A stretch of 10,067 nt of DNA from Bacteroidales bacterium (GCA_012841425.1 DUUR01000309.1:1-10067); one strand, 5' to 3'; positions 1-7,907 are shown, numbered from the stretch's first letter. The notes: generated from the letters alone by a model not told the origin. Made by a program: numbers and translations.

Positions 1-1371
1 AATATGAACGAACATCAGCTTGCCATAGCCGAAACCACCTTTGGAGGTCGTTCGGAATTGGCAGACTCAACTGGCATAATGGATTATGGCAGTTTGATTT
101 ACATAACTCTACAACGCGCAACAAATGCTCGCGATGCAATAAAAGTGATGACCAACTTAGTTAACGAGTATGGTTATTATAGCGGTGGAGAGTCTTTTTC
201 GATTGCCGATCCCAACGAGGTTTGGGTTATGGAGATGATAGGAAAAGGTACTGGAAACAAAGGTGCTGTATGGGTGGCTGTTCGCATCCCCGACGATTGT
301 GTATCGGCGCATGCAAATCAGGCGCGTATACAACAATTTCCGTTAGATGACCCAGACAATGTTTTATATGCACCTGATGTAATCGATTTTGCACGTGAAA
401 AAGGATATTACACAGGTAGTGATGCCGACTTTAGCTTTGCTCAGGCATATGCTCCTCTTGATTTTGGAGCAATGCGTTTTTGTGAAGCCCGTGTATGGTC
501 GTTCTTCAACAATGTAAACAAAGATATGGGCCAGTATGTAACTTATGCACAGGGCAAGACAACCGAACCTATGCCATTATACATTAAGGCCGATCGCAAG
601 CTAAGTGCACAAGACATACAAAATCTTATGCGCGATCATTACGAGGGTACAGAGCTCGATTGGAGATTTGATGTAGGAGCAGGTCCTTTTAATTCTCCCT
701 ACAGATGGTCGCCCTTAACATACGAAGTTGATTCTGTTGAGTATTGTAACGAAAGACCTATTGCAACTCAGCAAACAGCATTCTCATTTGTTGCTCAAAT
801 GCGTTCGTGGTTGCCAGATGAAATAGGCGGAATCTTATGGTTTGGTATTGATGATGCAGCACAAACAGTATATTATCCGTTTTATAGTGGACACAATATA
901 GTGCCTCATGAAATGGCTGCAGGTAATGGCGATCTTCACAACTTCTCGTGGACATCTGCTTTTTGGATTCACAACTGGGTATCTAATATGGTATATACTC
1001 GTTATAGCGATATGAGCGAAGATATGAAAAAGGTTCAATCTAAACTCGAGAGCACCTTTGCATCACAACAACCACAAATAGAAGAAAAAGCTTTAGCATT
1101 GCATAAGCAATCGAGCGAAGAGGCTGTTAAGTATCTAAATGCATATACAAATACACTGGTTGAAGAAGGAATGGCCGAATGGAAGAAACTAGGCGAATAC
1201 CTGATGGTTAAATATGTTGATGGAGTAATTAAACCCGAAGTGAATGGAGAGTTTAAGAAAAATCAATATGGACAACCCGCAAATCCTATCAGACCAGGAT
1301 ATTCAAATGAGTATTATCAGAAGATAATTGATCAAACTGGCGATAAATATAAAGTTATACCAGTTGAGTAA
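1..1371 (+). CDS. C69-family dipeptidase (5' end missing)
   Basis: Peptidase family C69 (PepD-like) Ntn-hydrolase that cleaves dipeptides; Bacteroidota members are usually exported. The recognisable family pattern is MNEHQLAIAETTFGG at the left edge, followed by GESFSIADPNEVWVMEMIGKG, SAHANQARI, FAREKGYY and YAPLDFGAMRFCEARVWS within about the first 170 visible residues. The frame is open through base 1 (AAT before the first ATG), and the ATG at 4 is an internal methionine of the conserved core, not a start. The signal peptide and the N-terminal nucleophile cysteine therefore lie upstream of the window; I estimate several tens to about 100 residues are missing. The C-terminal part (about residues 330-455) looks helical and charged. 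The phosphohexomutase follows after 54 bases without a clear terminator or promoter, so read-through is possible. Family assignment is firm; substrate range and location cannot be judged from this fragment. Confidence 0.9.
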   Translation, partial: NMNEHQLAIAETTFGGRSELADSTGIMDYGSLIYITLQRATNARDAIKVMTNLVNEYGYYSGGESFSIADPNEVWVMEMIGKGTGNKGAVWVAVRIPDDCVSAHANQARIQQFPLDDPDNVLYAPDVIDFAREKGYYTGSDADFSFAQAYAPLDFGAMRFCEARVWSFFNNVNKDMGQYVTYAQGKTTEPMPLYIKADRKLSAQDIQNLMRDHYEGTELDWRFDVGAGPFNSPYRWSPLTYEVDSVEYCNERPIATQQTAFSFVAQMRSWLPDEIGGILWFGIDDAAQTVYYPFYSGHNIVPHEMAAGNGDLHNFSWTSAFWIHNWVSNMVYTRYSDMSEDMKKVQSKLESTFASQQPQIEEKALALHKQSSEEAVKYLNAYTNTLVEEGMAEWKKLGEYLMVKYVDGVIKPEVNGEFKKNQYGQPANPIRPGYSNEYYQKIIDQTGDKYKVIPVE

Positions 1372-1425
1372 TTTTTTAATTAAGGCTAAATATAAATTAA
1401 GAAAAAACATAACACAATAAACTAT

Positions 1426-3174
1426 ATGGAAGATGAAACTTTATTAGCACAAGTTACACGCAAAGCCAATACATGGCTTGAAGGTAATTATGATGCAGAG
1501 ACAAAGGCTGAGGTGCAGCTAATGCTAGATAATACAGATAATAAAGAGTTAATTGACGCATTTTACAAAGACCTTGAATTTGGTACTGGTGGCCTAAGAG
1601 GTATCATGGGTGCAGGAAGTAATAGAATGAACATCTATACTGTTGGCACTGCAACTCAGGGACTTGCCAACTATCTAAAAAAGGAATTTGCTGCTCTTGA
1701 AGAAATAAAAGTAGTAATTGGACACGATTGCAGAAATAACAGTAGAAAATTTGCAGAGGTAGTTGCTGACATCTTCAGTGCAAATGGCATTAAAGTATAT
1801 CTTTTTGAAGAGCTGCGCCCAACGCCTGAGGTTTCGTATGCAATAAGAAAACTGGGTTGTCAGAGCGGAGTTATGATAACTGCTTCACATAACCCCAAAG
1901 AGTATAATGGTTTTAAGGCCTACTGGAATGATGGTGCACAGGTGTTGGCACCTCACGACAGAAATATTATTGCTGAGGTTAACCGTATCAAGAGTAACGA
2001 TGAGATTAAATTCAATAAGAATAGTAAACTTATCGAGATTATAGGTAAAGATATGGACAAAGCGTTTATTGAGGAAGTAAAGAAGCTTGTTCTTTCTCCT
2101 GAGTCAATTGAACGTAACAATGATATAAAGATTGTATATACACCCATACATGGCACTGGTGGCAAGCTTATACCCGATGCTTTAAGAGCAATTGGATTCA
2201 CCAATATTATTAATGTTCCCGAGCAGGATGTTATAAGTGGAGATTTCCCAACCGTAATATCTCCTAATCCCGAAGAGCCAGCTGCTTTAAACCTTGCAAT
2301 AAATAGAGCAATTGAAACAGATGCCGACATTGTAATGGCAACCGATCCTGATAGTGACCGTATTGGCACTGCTATTCGTGACGATAAAGGAGAATTTATA
2401 CTTGTAAATGGTAATCAAACATTTCTGCTTTGTCTATATTATTTAATGACTCGCCGCCAGGAGCTAGGGTTACTAACAGGTAAGGAGTTTGTAGTTAAGA
2501 CAATTGTAACAACTGAATTGGCAAAAAAAATTGCAGATATCAAGGGCATAGAAATATATGATAGCTATACAGGCTTTAAATGGATTGCCGAGATAATACG
2601 CAGAAACGAAGGAGTCAAAAAATATATTGGAGGTGGTGAAGAGAGCTATGGCTTTCTTGCAGGAGATTTTGTACGCGATAAAGATGCGGTATCTGCTTGT
2701 ACTCTATTTGCAGAAATAGCAGCATGGGCCAGAGATAATGGTAAAACCGTTTATGAGTTGCTACAAGATATTTACCTTGAGTATGGATACTCTAATGAGG
2801 TTGGTATATCATTAGTTCGCAAAGGTAAAGAAGGTGCCGATGAAATTGAAGCAATGATGAAGAATTTCAGAACAAGCCCACTAACATCATTAGGGGGCTC
2901 GCCAGTATCACTAATTAAAGACTTTGGGAAGCTAGAGGGTATCGACTTTGTAAGTAATGAGAATATTGTTCTTGAGATGCCAACAACTTCAAATGTTATT
3001 CAATATTTTACTGAAGAGGGAACTAAACTTTCTATCAGACCTTCGGGAACTGAACCAAAAATTAAGTTTTATATTGAGGTTACAGGTTCGGCAAAAACAC
3101 GCGAGGAGTTGGCGCAAGCAAAAATAAAAACAGACGAAAAAATAGATGTCATCAGACAAGAGCTGGGGATATAA
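1426..3174 (+). CDS. alpha-D-phosphohexomutase (phosphoglucomutase / phosphomannomutase type)
   Basis: Cytoplasmic enzyme that interconverts sugar 1- and 6-phosphates through a phosphoserine and a bis-phosphate intermediate, feeding glycogen, nucleotide-sugar and glycolytic pools. All four active-site loops are visible: the catalytic serine loop TASHNPKEYNG with Ser154, the Mg-binding DPDSDR loop at 307-312, the sugar-recognition loop GGGEESYG at 402-409, and the phosphate-binding loop RPSGTEPK at 538-545. The N-terminal signature FGTGGLRGIMGAGSNRMN and the length of 582 residues match the long subgroup that includes Bacillus PgcA and animal PGM2, rather than the approximately 450-residue GlmM/ManB group. 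That subgroup favours glucose-phosphate, but PGM2-like members also act on pentose phosphates, so the exact substrate is open. No Shine-Dalgarno sequence precedes the ATG, as is normal in Bacteroidota. mgsA follows by 21 bases, so the two are probably co-transcribed. Confidence 0.95.
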   Translation: MEDETLLAQVTRKANTWLEGNYDAETKAEVQLMLDNTDNKELIDAFYKDLEFGTGGLRGIMGAGSNRMNIYTVGTATQGLANYLKKEFAALEEIKVVIGHDCRNNSRKFAEVVADIFSANGIKVYLFEELRPTPEVSYAIRKLGCQSGVMITASHNPKEYNGFKAYWNDGAQVLAPHDRNIIAEVNRIKSNDEIKFNKNSKLIEIIGKDMDKAFIEEVKKLVLSPESIERNNDIKIVYTPIHGTGGKLIPDALRAIGFTNIINVPEQDVISGDFPTVISPNPEEPAALNLAINRAIETDADIVMATDPDSDRIGTAIRDDKGEFILVNGNQTFLLCLYYLMTRRQELGLLTGKEFVVKTIVTTELAKKIADIKGIEIYDSYTGFKWIAEIIRRNEGVKKYIGGGEESYGFLAGDFVRDKDAVSACTLFAEIAAWARDNGKTVYELLQDIYLEYGYSNEVGISLVRKGKEGADEIEAMMKNFRTSPLTSLGGSPVSLIKDFGKLEGIDFVSNENIVLEMPTTSNVIQYFTEEGTKLSIRPSGTEPKIKFYIEVTGSAKTREELAQAKIKTDEKIDVIRQELGI

Positions 3175-3195
3175 AAAGAAGAAAAACAACAAATA

Positions 3196-3663
3196 ATGAG
3201 ACGAAAATTAACGATTGCATTGGTTGCGCATGATCATCGCAAGGCAGATATGGTTGAATGGGTTATATTTAACTCAGATTTCCTGTCGGAGCACCATCTT
3301 GTATGTACTGGCACCACTGGTAGCTTGGTTCGCGAGGCATTAAACAGAGAGGGTGTAAACCCGGAGATAACAATAATGAATTCGGGACCAATGGGTGGTG
3401 ATGCAGAGATTGCCGCTAAAGTAGTTAGAAAAGAAATAGATTTGGCTGTATTCTTAATTGACGATCTTAATGCACAGCCTCACGAAGCTGATATTATGAT
3501 GTTGCTTCGTCAGTGTCGTGTACATAATATACCCATTGCTTGCAATAGATATAGTGCCGATTTAATGATAACTAGCTCGATGTGGGACGATAACACTTAT
3601 ATTCCATCTCCTCCCCGATATGAGAAGTTTGATAGAGATGGATGGGACGCACAGACTAAATAA
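3196..3663 (+). CDS. mgsA: methylglyoxal synthase
   Basis: Cytoplasmic lyase that converts dihydroxyacetone phosphate to methylglyoxal and phosphate, an overflow route that frees phosphate when sugar phosphates build up. The 155-residue length is typical of the family. Visible motifs are ALVAHDHRK at the N-terminus (His12-Asp13, matching E. coli His19-Asp20), the phosphate-binding CTGTTGSLV, SGPMGGD with the catalytic base Asp69 (E. coli Asp71), and LNAQPHEAD with His96 and Asp99 (E. coli His98 and Asp101); Asp89 matches Asp91. The stretch NIPIACNRYSADLMI is the C-terminal family signature. The short acidic/aromatic tail after residue 135 varies between members. It lies 21 bases after the phosphohexomutase stop and is followed by a strong terminator, so it is probably the last gene of that operon. 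No glyoxalase gene is visible nearby, so detoxification must be encoded elsewhere. Confidence 0.96.
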   Translation: MRRKLTIALVAHDHRKADMVEWVIFNSDFLSEHHLVCTGTTGSLVREALNREGVNPEITIMNSGPMGGDAEIAAKVVRKEIDLAVFLIDDLNAQPHEADIMMLLRQCRVHNIPIACNRYSADLMITSSMWDDNTYIPSPPRYEKFDRDGWDAQTK

Positions 3664-3725
3664 ATAGTTATAAAGTAAATAACAGTTTACAAGTCTTGTT
3701 ATCTTAACTTTATATATAAAATTAT

Positions 3726-3765
3726 CAGCCCCTCAATTGCATATAAGCAAATGAGGGGCTGTTTT
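3726..3765 (+). terminator. intrinsic terminator after mgsA
   Basis: A 15-base left arm (3726-3740, CAGCCCCTCAATTGC) pairs with the right arm at 3747-3761 (GCAAATGAGGGGCTG) with one A:A mismatch. The loop is ATATAA and the hairpin is followed at once by TTTT. It begins 62 bases after the mgsA stop and closes the plus-strand unit. The upstream side reads AAAATTAT, so on the minus strand the T tract is interrupted; it could still act weakly on transcripts arriving from the convergent peptidase gene. Confidence 0.9.
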
Positions 3766-3793
3766 ATATAATATCCAGAGTAGTTGATTCAGC

Positions 3794-3831
3794 TAAACGG
3801 TTTAAATTTACACTACTTACTAAACGGTCTA
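3794..3831. repeat. short paired dyad repeat CTAAACGGTYTAA
   Basis: Two copies of a 13-base word, 3793-3805 and 3820-3832, differ at one base (T/C) and start 27 bases apart. The first contains the perfect dyad TAAAC-G-GTTTA; the second has one arm altered. They lie between the mgsA terminator and the 3' end of the convergent S46 peptidase gene. Further related words (TTCAACT twice at 3841-3857, AGTTAAAC at 3862-3869) fill the rest of the spacer. No function is evident; it may simply be low-complexity AT-rich spacer. Confidence 0.45.
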
Positions 3832-3882
3832 ACCATACTTTTCAACTGGGTTCAACTTACTAGTTAAACAATTTACACCTAT

Positions 3883-6009
3883 TTAGTTAACTAAGTTTAG
3901 CTCTTCCAATATATGTGATGCATTCATAACCTTATCCAACATGTATATGGTATAAACAATATCAACACTTATCATACGTTGCATTTCGGGTTCAAACAAT
4001 ATATCGCCACTCAGCGATTCCCAGTTGCCATCAAAAGCCAAACCAATGAGTTCGCCTTTAGAGTTAATAACTGGGCTACCCGAATTGCCTCCTGTAATAT
4101 CATTTGTAGAAAGGAAGTTAACCCTCAAGAGACCATTTTCGTCGGCATATTGTCCAAAGTCGCCACTACGTATTTCATCAAGAATATAATCTTGCACATT
4201 AAACTCTGGATCTCCTGGTTTTTGTTTTTCTAAAACACCTTTGTATGTAGTAAAATAATCATACCAAACACCATCTCTTGGTTTATATCCCTTCACGGTT
4301 CCATAGCTTAAACGTTGTGTGAAGTTGGCATCAGGGTAAAATGTTTTATTAGAATCCATTTCAATCAGTGCAGCCATAAATTCACGTTCACTACGCAATA
4401 TATTTTCATAATAAGGCATCATCAACCCCGATAGTTCATACCCCATATCAGTACTAGACAACGCTAGCTCCATTGCTGGGTCTTTTGTTAGTATCTGAGT
4501 ATCGGCAGTTTGAAGGAGTAGCAATAGCTCTTCAAGGGATGTAAACTGAGTGTTTTCAAACAGCCAATCGGCATACTTCTCGTAATCACTATCAAACTCG
4601 TCGTTTATCTTATTATAAATATCTGGATGGAATTCCTCTGGAACTCGTTCTGCATAAAGAGACAACAGTCTGGGCAACACCTTTTTATCTAGCACTGGCT
4701 CATAATTTTTATACGACTCAATTAGCCTTTCATTAATAAATGCCTTCTTGTCATCTTCTGTGCCATCAGTATCAAACTGAAGAATCGTTTTTGCAAAACG
4801 GATAAGCTCAATACCGTTATTAAAAGTTTCTAAGAAATATGTAGTATACTTTGCCAAGTCGTTAGACTCTGTATAAGCCTCTTCAAGTGTAGTAAGAGTA
4901 GTACCATACTTCTCTTTAGCTTCATTGTTTTTGCTAATCCACTCATTCAAGCGAGCTTCAACTTTTTCTTTTTCTTTAATTACACCAAGATTAGATATTG
5001 CCTCATTCATACCCATAGAGTTTTTCCAATAGTTAGAACTACCCGCATACTTATTGGCATATTTAATTCTGATGGTATCGTTCTGTGTCATAGCGTCCCA
5101 CCAGATATCTTGCTTCACGCCGCGAACTTCAACGCGAGGGGCGTTCTCCGATTCAACACGCTGATTTATACCCCATGACGACAAGTAACGTTGTGTGCTG
5201 CCTGGATAACCAACTGTCATTGCATAATCGCCATCCTTTACACCAGCCAACGAAACAGGTACCACATATTTAGGCTTATAGGGCACATTGCTCTCGCTAT
5301 AATTTGCTGGATTATTATCCTTATCGGCATAGACTCTAAAGACAGAGAAATCGCCTGTATGACGAGGCCACATCCAGTTATCGGTATCACCACCAAACTT
5401 ACCTACCGATTGAGGAGGAGTAGCCGAAAGACGCACATCTCTAAACACATCATAAAGGACTACATAATATTTATTTCGCGAATAAAATGGAACAACCCTA
5501 GCGTTAGTAAAAGGATCATACTCGTATTCTTTTATCAGCTCATTTGATAAAGAATCGATAGCAAGCTCCATTTGAATCTCACTTAAAACAGGTGGTATAT
5601 GTGGAAGAATCTTATCTGTCACATCCTCCATAGAACGAAGAAACGCAATAGTTAGACCGTCGGCATACAACTCTTCTTCCATATTCTTAGCAGCAAAACC
5701 ATCCTTAAGGTAATCATGCTCAACAGCACTAAGCCTTTGAATTGCCCCAAAACCACAATGGTGATTAGTGAAAATTAGTCCCTGTTCCGAAACCGCAACA
5801 CCCGTACATCCACCACCAAAAATTACCACTGCATCTTTAAGTGAAGGGTTATCTTCGCTGTAAAGACTATTTATTGGAAAAGTAAATCCCAATTCCTGCA
5901 TTCTTGCAATACTCTCACTGTTTAGTTCTTTCAAAAGCCACATTCCTTCATCGGCTTTAGCCATAAAGGACACACAAAATATTGCAAGCAATAAATAAAG
6001 TTTTCTCAT
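3883..6009 (-). CDS. dpp7: S46-family dipeptidyl-peptidase, DPP7-like, secreted
   Basis: Serine exopeptidase that removes dipeptides from peptide N-termini, in the periplasm or on the cell surface. The 708 residues match the usual 700-720 of family S46. A signal peptide (MRKLYLLLAIFCVSFMAKA, probable AxA cleavage after Ala19) leaves the typical mature start DEGMW. The chymotrypsin-like triad is visible: His84 in NHHCG, Asp220 in RHTGDF, and Ser643 in GGNSGSP. Residues that in bacterial S46 structures anchor the substrate amino group are present as Asn211-Trp212 (GGDTDNWMW) and Asn326 (SSNYWKN), with the same spacing as in DAP BII. Cys68 and Cys85 are placed for the family disulfide. Position 18 after the serine is Gly661, as in DPP7, where DPP11 has the arginine that selects Asp/Glu; hydrophobic P1 preference is therefore inferred. 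The helical regulatory domain spans about 290-560. It lies 176 bases downstream of the flippase gene. Confidence 0.95.
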   Translation of the reverse strand: MRKLYLLLAIFCVSFMAKADEGMWLLKELNSESIARMQELGFTFPINSLYSEDNPSLKDAVVIFGGGCTGVAVSEQGLIFTNHHCGFGAIQRLSAVEHDYLKDGFAAKNMEEELYADGLTIAFLRSMEDVTDKILPHIPPVLSEIQMELAIDSLSNELIKEYEYDPFTNARVVPFYSRNKYYVVLYDVFRDVRLSATPPQSVGKFGGDTDNWMWPRHTGDFSVFRVYADKDNNPANYSESNVPYKPKYVVPVSLAGVKDGDYAMTVGYPGSTQRYLSSWGINQRVESENAPRVEVRGVKQDIWWDAMTQNDTIRIKYANKYAGSSNYWKNSMGMNEAISNLGVIKEKEKVEARLNEWISKNNEAKEKYGTTLTTLEEAYTESNDLAKYTTYFLETFNNGIELIRFAKTILQFDTDGTEDDKKAFINERLIESYKNYEPVLDKKVLPRLLSLYAERVPEEFHPDIYNKINDEFDSDYEKYADWLFENTQFTSLEELLLLLQTADTQILTKDPAMELALSSTDMGYELSGLMMPYYENILRSEREFMAALIEMDSNKTFYPDANFTQRLSYGTVKGYKPRDGVWYDYFTTYKGVLEKQKPGDPEFNVQDYILDEIRSGDFGQYADENGLLRVNFLSTNDITGGNSGSPVINSKGELIGLAFDGNWESLSGDILFEPEMQRMISVDIVYTIYMLDKVMNASHILEELNLVN

Positions 6010-6065
6010 TATAAATTATTCTAATGTATATATTTGATTTTTATTTGAACTTCTATGTAACTTCT

Positions 6066-6168
6066 CTTACATCCTATATCTTAAATCTTAAACAATCTTA
6101 TATGTCTTATGTATTTATGCCTTATATCTTAAATGTCTGTCTTATCTAACTTAGATCTTATATCTAAC
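6066..6168. repeat. degenerate CTTA/ATCTTA repeat array
   Basis: The spacer between the flippase and peptidase genes holds ten CTTA words, starting at 6066, 6080, 6087, 6097, 6106, 6121, 6128, 6141, 6150 and 6157, spaced 7 to 15 bases apart. Longer exact copies are TATATCTTAAAT at 6075 and 6123, and ATCTTATAT at 6095 and 6155. On the minus strand, which would be transcribed, the words read TAAG. The units are imperfect and irregular, so this is neither a CRISPR array nor a clean tandem repeat. The array sits inside the 176-base gap 6010-6185, in which I see no TAnnTTTG promoter and no terminator hairpin. Confidence 0.6.
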
Positions 6169-6185
6169 TAACATTCAAATAACAT

Positions 6186-7679
6186 CTATCCAAAATACTT
6201 ACCTATAATAGGCCATTCTTTTAGTGGCAACTCTTTTTTAACTATAACACTTAAATAAAGTAAGATGCAAGCAGCCCCAATAAACAACCGTAGCCATAAA
6301 TTAGTTACAAACTGCATTGACGCAGCAATACCACCAAAAAGAATCATTGACAAGGTAAAAAACCCAGCAGCCGATTTTAAGTTATATGGTATAGGATATT
6401 TCTTCTGACCCACTACATACGAAATAATCATCATAATTAGGTTTGCAAAAAACGAAGCCCATGCACACGCCATATAGCTGTATTTTGGAATAAAGATCAC
6501 ATTTATCGCAATGGTTATAACAAAACCGAAAGTAGACATATATGCACCCCACCTAGTTTGATCTGTGAGCTTATACCAGAGCGAGAGATTAAAATAAACA
6601 CCAAAGAAAAGCTCACCCAGCAATACTATCGGCACAACTTTTAGTCCCACATGATACTCAGGTGGAATCATAAACTTAATAATATCTATGAAACCTGTAG
6701 TTACCAAAAATATAAGTAGCCCAAATATTAAAAAGTATTTAGTAGCATCACTAAACGAGCGCTTCTCGTCTATATCTCCTCTACTCCTAGAAAATATAAA
6801 AGGCTCAAAAGCATATCTAAATGCCTGCGTAAACATAACCATAATAATGGCAATCTTAAAGTTTTGTCCATATATACCCAACTCTGTAAATGCATTAGCC
6901 GTATCGGGATAAATCTTAGGGAAAATAATCTTGTCAACTGTTTGATTGAGTATTCCGGCAATACCTAGTATCAAAATAGGGAAAGAGTATTTAAGCATCC
7001 TTTTTAGAAGCTGAGGATCGAATTGAAACTTAATCTTCAACTCCGGAGACACTAGCAACAGCTGAATAACAGAAGCAGCAAGATTAGAGATAAGTATATA
7101 ATCTACTCCTCTGTTGATATCAAACCACGCAAAGCTATTAGGGAATACGGTTTGAAGGAATGGACATAATAGAAAAAAGAAAAGATTAAACAGTATGGTA
7201 AGTACAACATTAATTATCTTTATCAGTGCAAACCGTTTTGGCCTTTTCTTGAATCTTAAGTTGGCAAACGGAATAGTACCAATAACATCAACGCACAAAA
7301 TAACCACAAGCAGTAGCAGATAATGTGGTTTAAAATCTATTCCACCCAAGGCAAACGCCAAAGGTTTTAGAAACAGAAATGATATTACAAAAAAGAGCAA
7401 TGTTGTAGAGGCAATACTTATAAAAGAAGTAGAAAACACCTTAACTGGGTCATTATCTTTATTGGCAAACCTAAAAAAGCCAGTTTCCATGCCGTAGGTT
7501 AAGATAACCTGCAGCAGCGCCACCCATGCATAAAAATTTGTGAGAATACCAATATCCGAAATCCTTGGCAACGCAAAAGCCCAATAGAGCGATAACAACC
7601 AACTGAGTAGCTTTGGAAGAACACTACCCATACCATAAAAGAGAGTCTCTTTTGCCAAAGATCTCATTCCGCTTGACAT
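6186..7679 (-). CDS. oligosaccharide flippase family membrane protein (Wzx/PST-like)
   Basis: Integral inner-membrane protein of the MOP/MVF superfamily, polysaccharide transporter branch, expected to flip undecaprenyl-linked oligosaccharides to the periplasmic face. Fourteen hydrophobic segments can be counted at about residues 18-38, 44-63, 82-111, 119-138, 151-177, 193-211, 230-248, 272-290, 315-334, 346-369, 378-397, 403-424, 437-456 and 461-480. This is the usual helix number for Wzx proteins, and the 497-residue length also fits. The N-terminus (MRSLAKETLFYGMGSVLPKL) is the typical amphipathic start of this group in Bacteroidota. Met5 is a possible alternative start. No glycosyltransferase or polymerase gene is adjacent, so the carried glycan (O-antigen, capsule or protein O-glycan) cannot be named. 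A good -7 promoter element lies 50-58 bases upstream. MurJ or a drug exporter is less likely given the family-like N-terminus, but homology search was not possible. Confidence 0.85.
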   Translation of the reverse strand: MSSGMRSLAKETLFYGMGSVLPKLLSWLLSLYWAFALPRISDIGILTNFYAWVALLQVILTYGMETGFFRFANKDNDPVKVFSTSFISIASTTLLFFVISFLFLKPLAFALGGIDFKPHYLLLLVVILCVDVIGTIPFANLRFKKRPKRFALIKIINVVLTILFNLFFFLLCPFLQTVFPNSFAWFDINRGVDYILISNLAASVIQLLLVSPELKIKFQFDPQLLKRMLKYSFPILILGIAGILNQTVDKIIFPKIYPDTANAFTELGIYGQNFKIAIIMVMFTQAFRYAFEPFIFSRSRGDIDEKRSFSDATKYFLIFGLLIFLVTTGFIDIIKFMIPPEYHVGLKVVPIVLLGELFFGVYFNLSLWYKLTDQTRWGAYMSTFGFVITIAINVIFIPKYSYMACAWASFFANLIMMIISYVVGQKKYPIPYNLKSAAGFFTLSMILFGGIAASMQFVTNLWLRLFIGAACILLYLSVIVKKELPLKEWPIIGKYFG

Positions 7680-7729
7680 ATACTTTCCGAATTTTAGATA
7701 TATAGAAGATTGATTATCAAAAGTGATTA

Positions 7730-7737
7730 CAAAAGTA
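7730..7737 (-). promoter_or_regulatory. -7 promoter element for the flippase gene
   Basis: On the minus strand these bases read TACTTTTG, an exact match to the Bacteroidota -7 consensus TAnnTTTG. It lies 50-58 bases before the flippase ATG, which leaves a leader of roughly 40 bases. No good TTTG is seen at the -33 position, so the call rests on the -7 element alone. Confidence 0.45.
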
Positions 7738-7797
7738 CAATATTTACGCTAAGGAAGCACCCATAAGAGCATCAATTATCTATCTTTAAGAAGAATG

Positions 7798-7830
7798 ATT
7801 GTCAAAATATCAAAAAAAACCGTTACTTTG
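7798..7830 (+). promoter_or_regulatory. promoter for glyQS (-33 ATTG, -7 TTACTTTG)
   Basis: TTACTTTG at 7823-7830 matches the Bacteroidota -7 consensus TAnnTTTG except at the second base, in the familiar context CCGTTACTTTGCA. ATTG at 7798-7801 lies 21 bases upstream, within the usual 19-21 base spacing for the -33 element. Transcription would start near 7837 and leave a leader of about 70 bases before the glyQS ATG. Together with the flippase element at 7730 this makes 7680-7907 a divergent control region. Confidence 0.55.
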
Positions 7831-7874
7831 CACTTTGAAAATAAAAAACGATATTTAATTAATAATTTATTATA

Positions 7875-7897
7875 TGCATGTATACTCAAAACATGCA
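7875..7897 (+). promoter_or_regulatory. small hairpin in the glyQS leader
   Basis: TGCATGT (7875-7881) and ACATGCA (7891-7897) are perfect inverted copies around a nine-base loop, ATACTCAAA. The hairpin ends 10 bases before the glyQS ATG. There is no Shine-Dalgarno sequence and the flanks are almost pure A/T, so this is the only notable structure in the leader. It does not resemble a T-box or a glycine riboswitch. It may influence ribosome access or be incidental. Confidence 0.45.
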
Positions 7898-7907
7898 CAA
7901 TTAAGCT

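Noticed and set aside
1372..1425. Separate promoter for the phosphohexomutase gene
   Set aside because: The 54-base gap contains no TTTG and no TAnnTTTG-like element. The T run after the dipeptidase stop has no convincing hairpin before it, so no terminator is called there either.
1953..2369. 138-codon open frame antisense to the phosphohexomutase gene
   Set aside because: It lies fully inside a gene with every catalytic loop intact, has a serine/leucine/isoleucine-rich composition typical of an antisense shadow, and shows no recognisable motif.
5191..5547. 118-codon open frame antisense to the S46 peptidase gene
   Set aside because: It overlaps the conserved catalytic Asp and substrate-anchor region of the peptidase; composition and lack of motifs point to a shadow frame.
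6066..6168. CRISPR array
   Set aside because: The repeat words are 4 to 12 bases, imperfect and irregularly spaced, with no constant repeat-spacer layout and no cas genes nearby.
7831..7907. T-box or glycine riboswitch in the glyQS leader
   Set aside because: The leader is only about 70 bases, nearly all A/T, with no T-box sequence and no tandem aptamer structure; T-boxes are also not expected in Bacteroidota.
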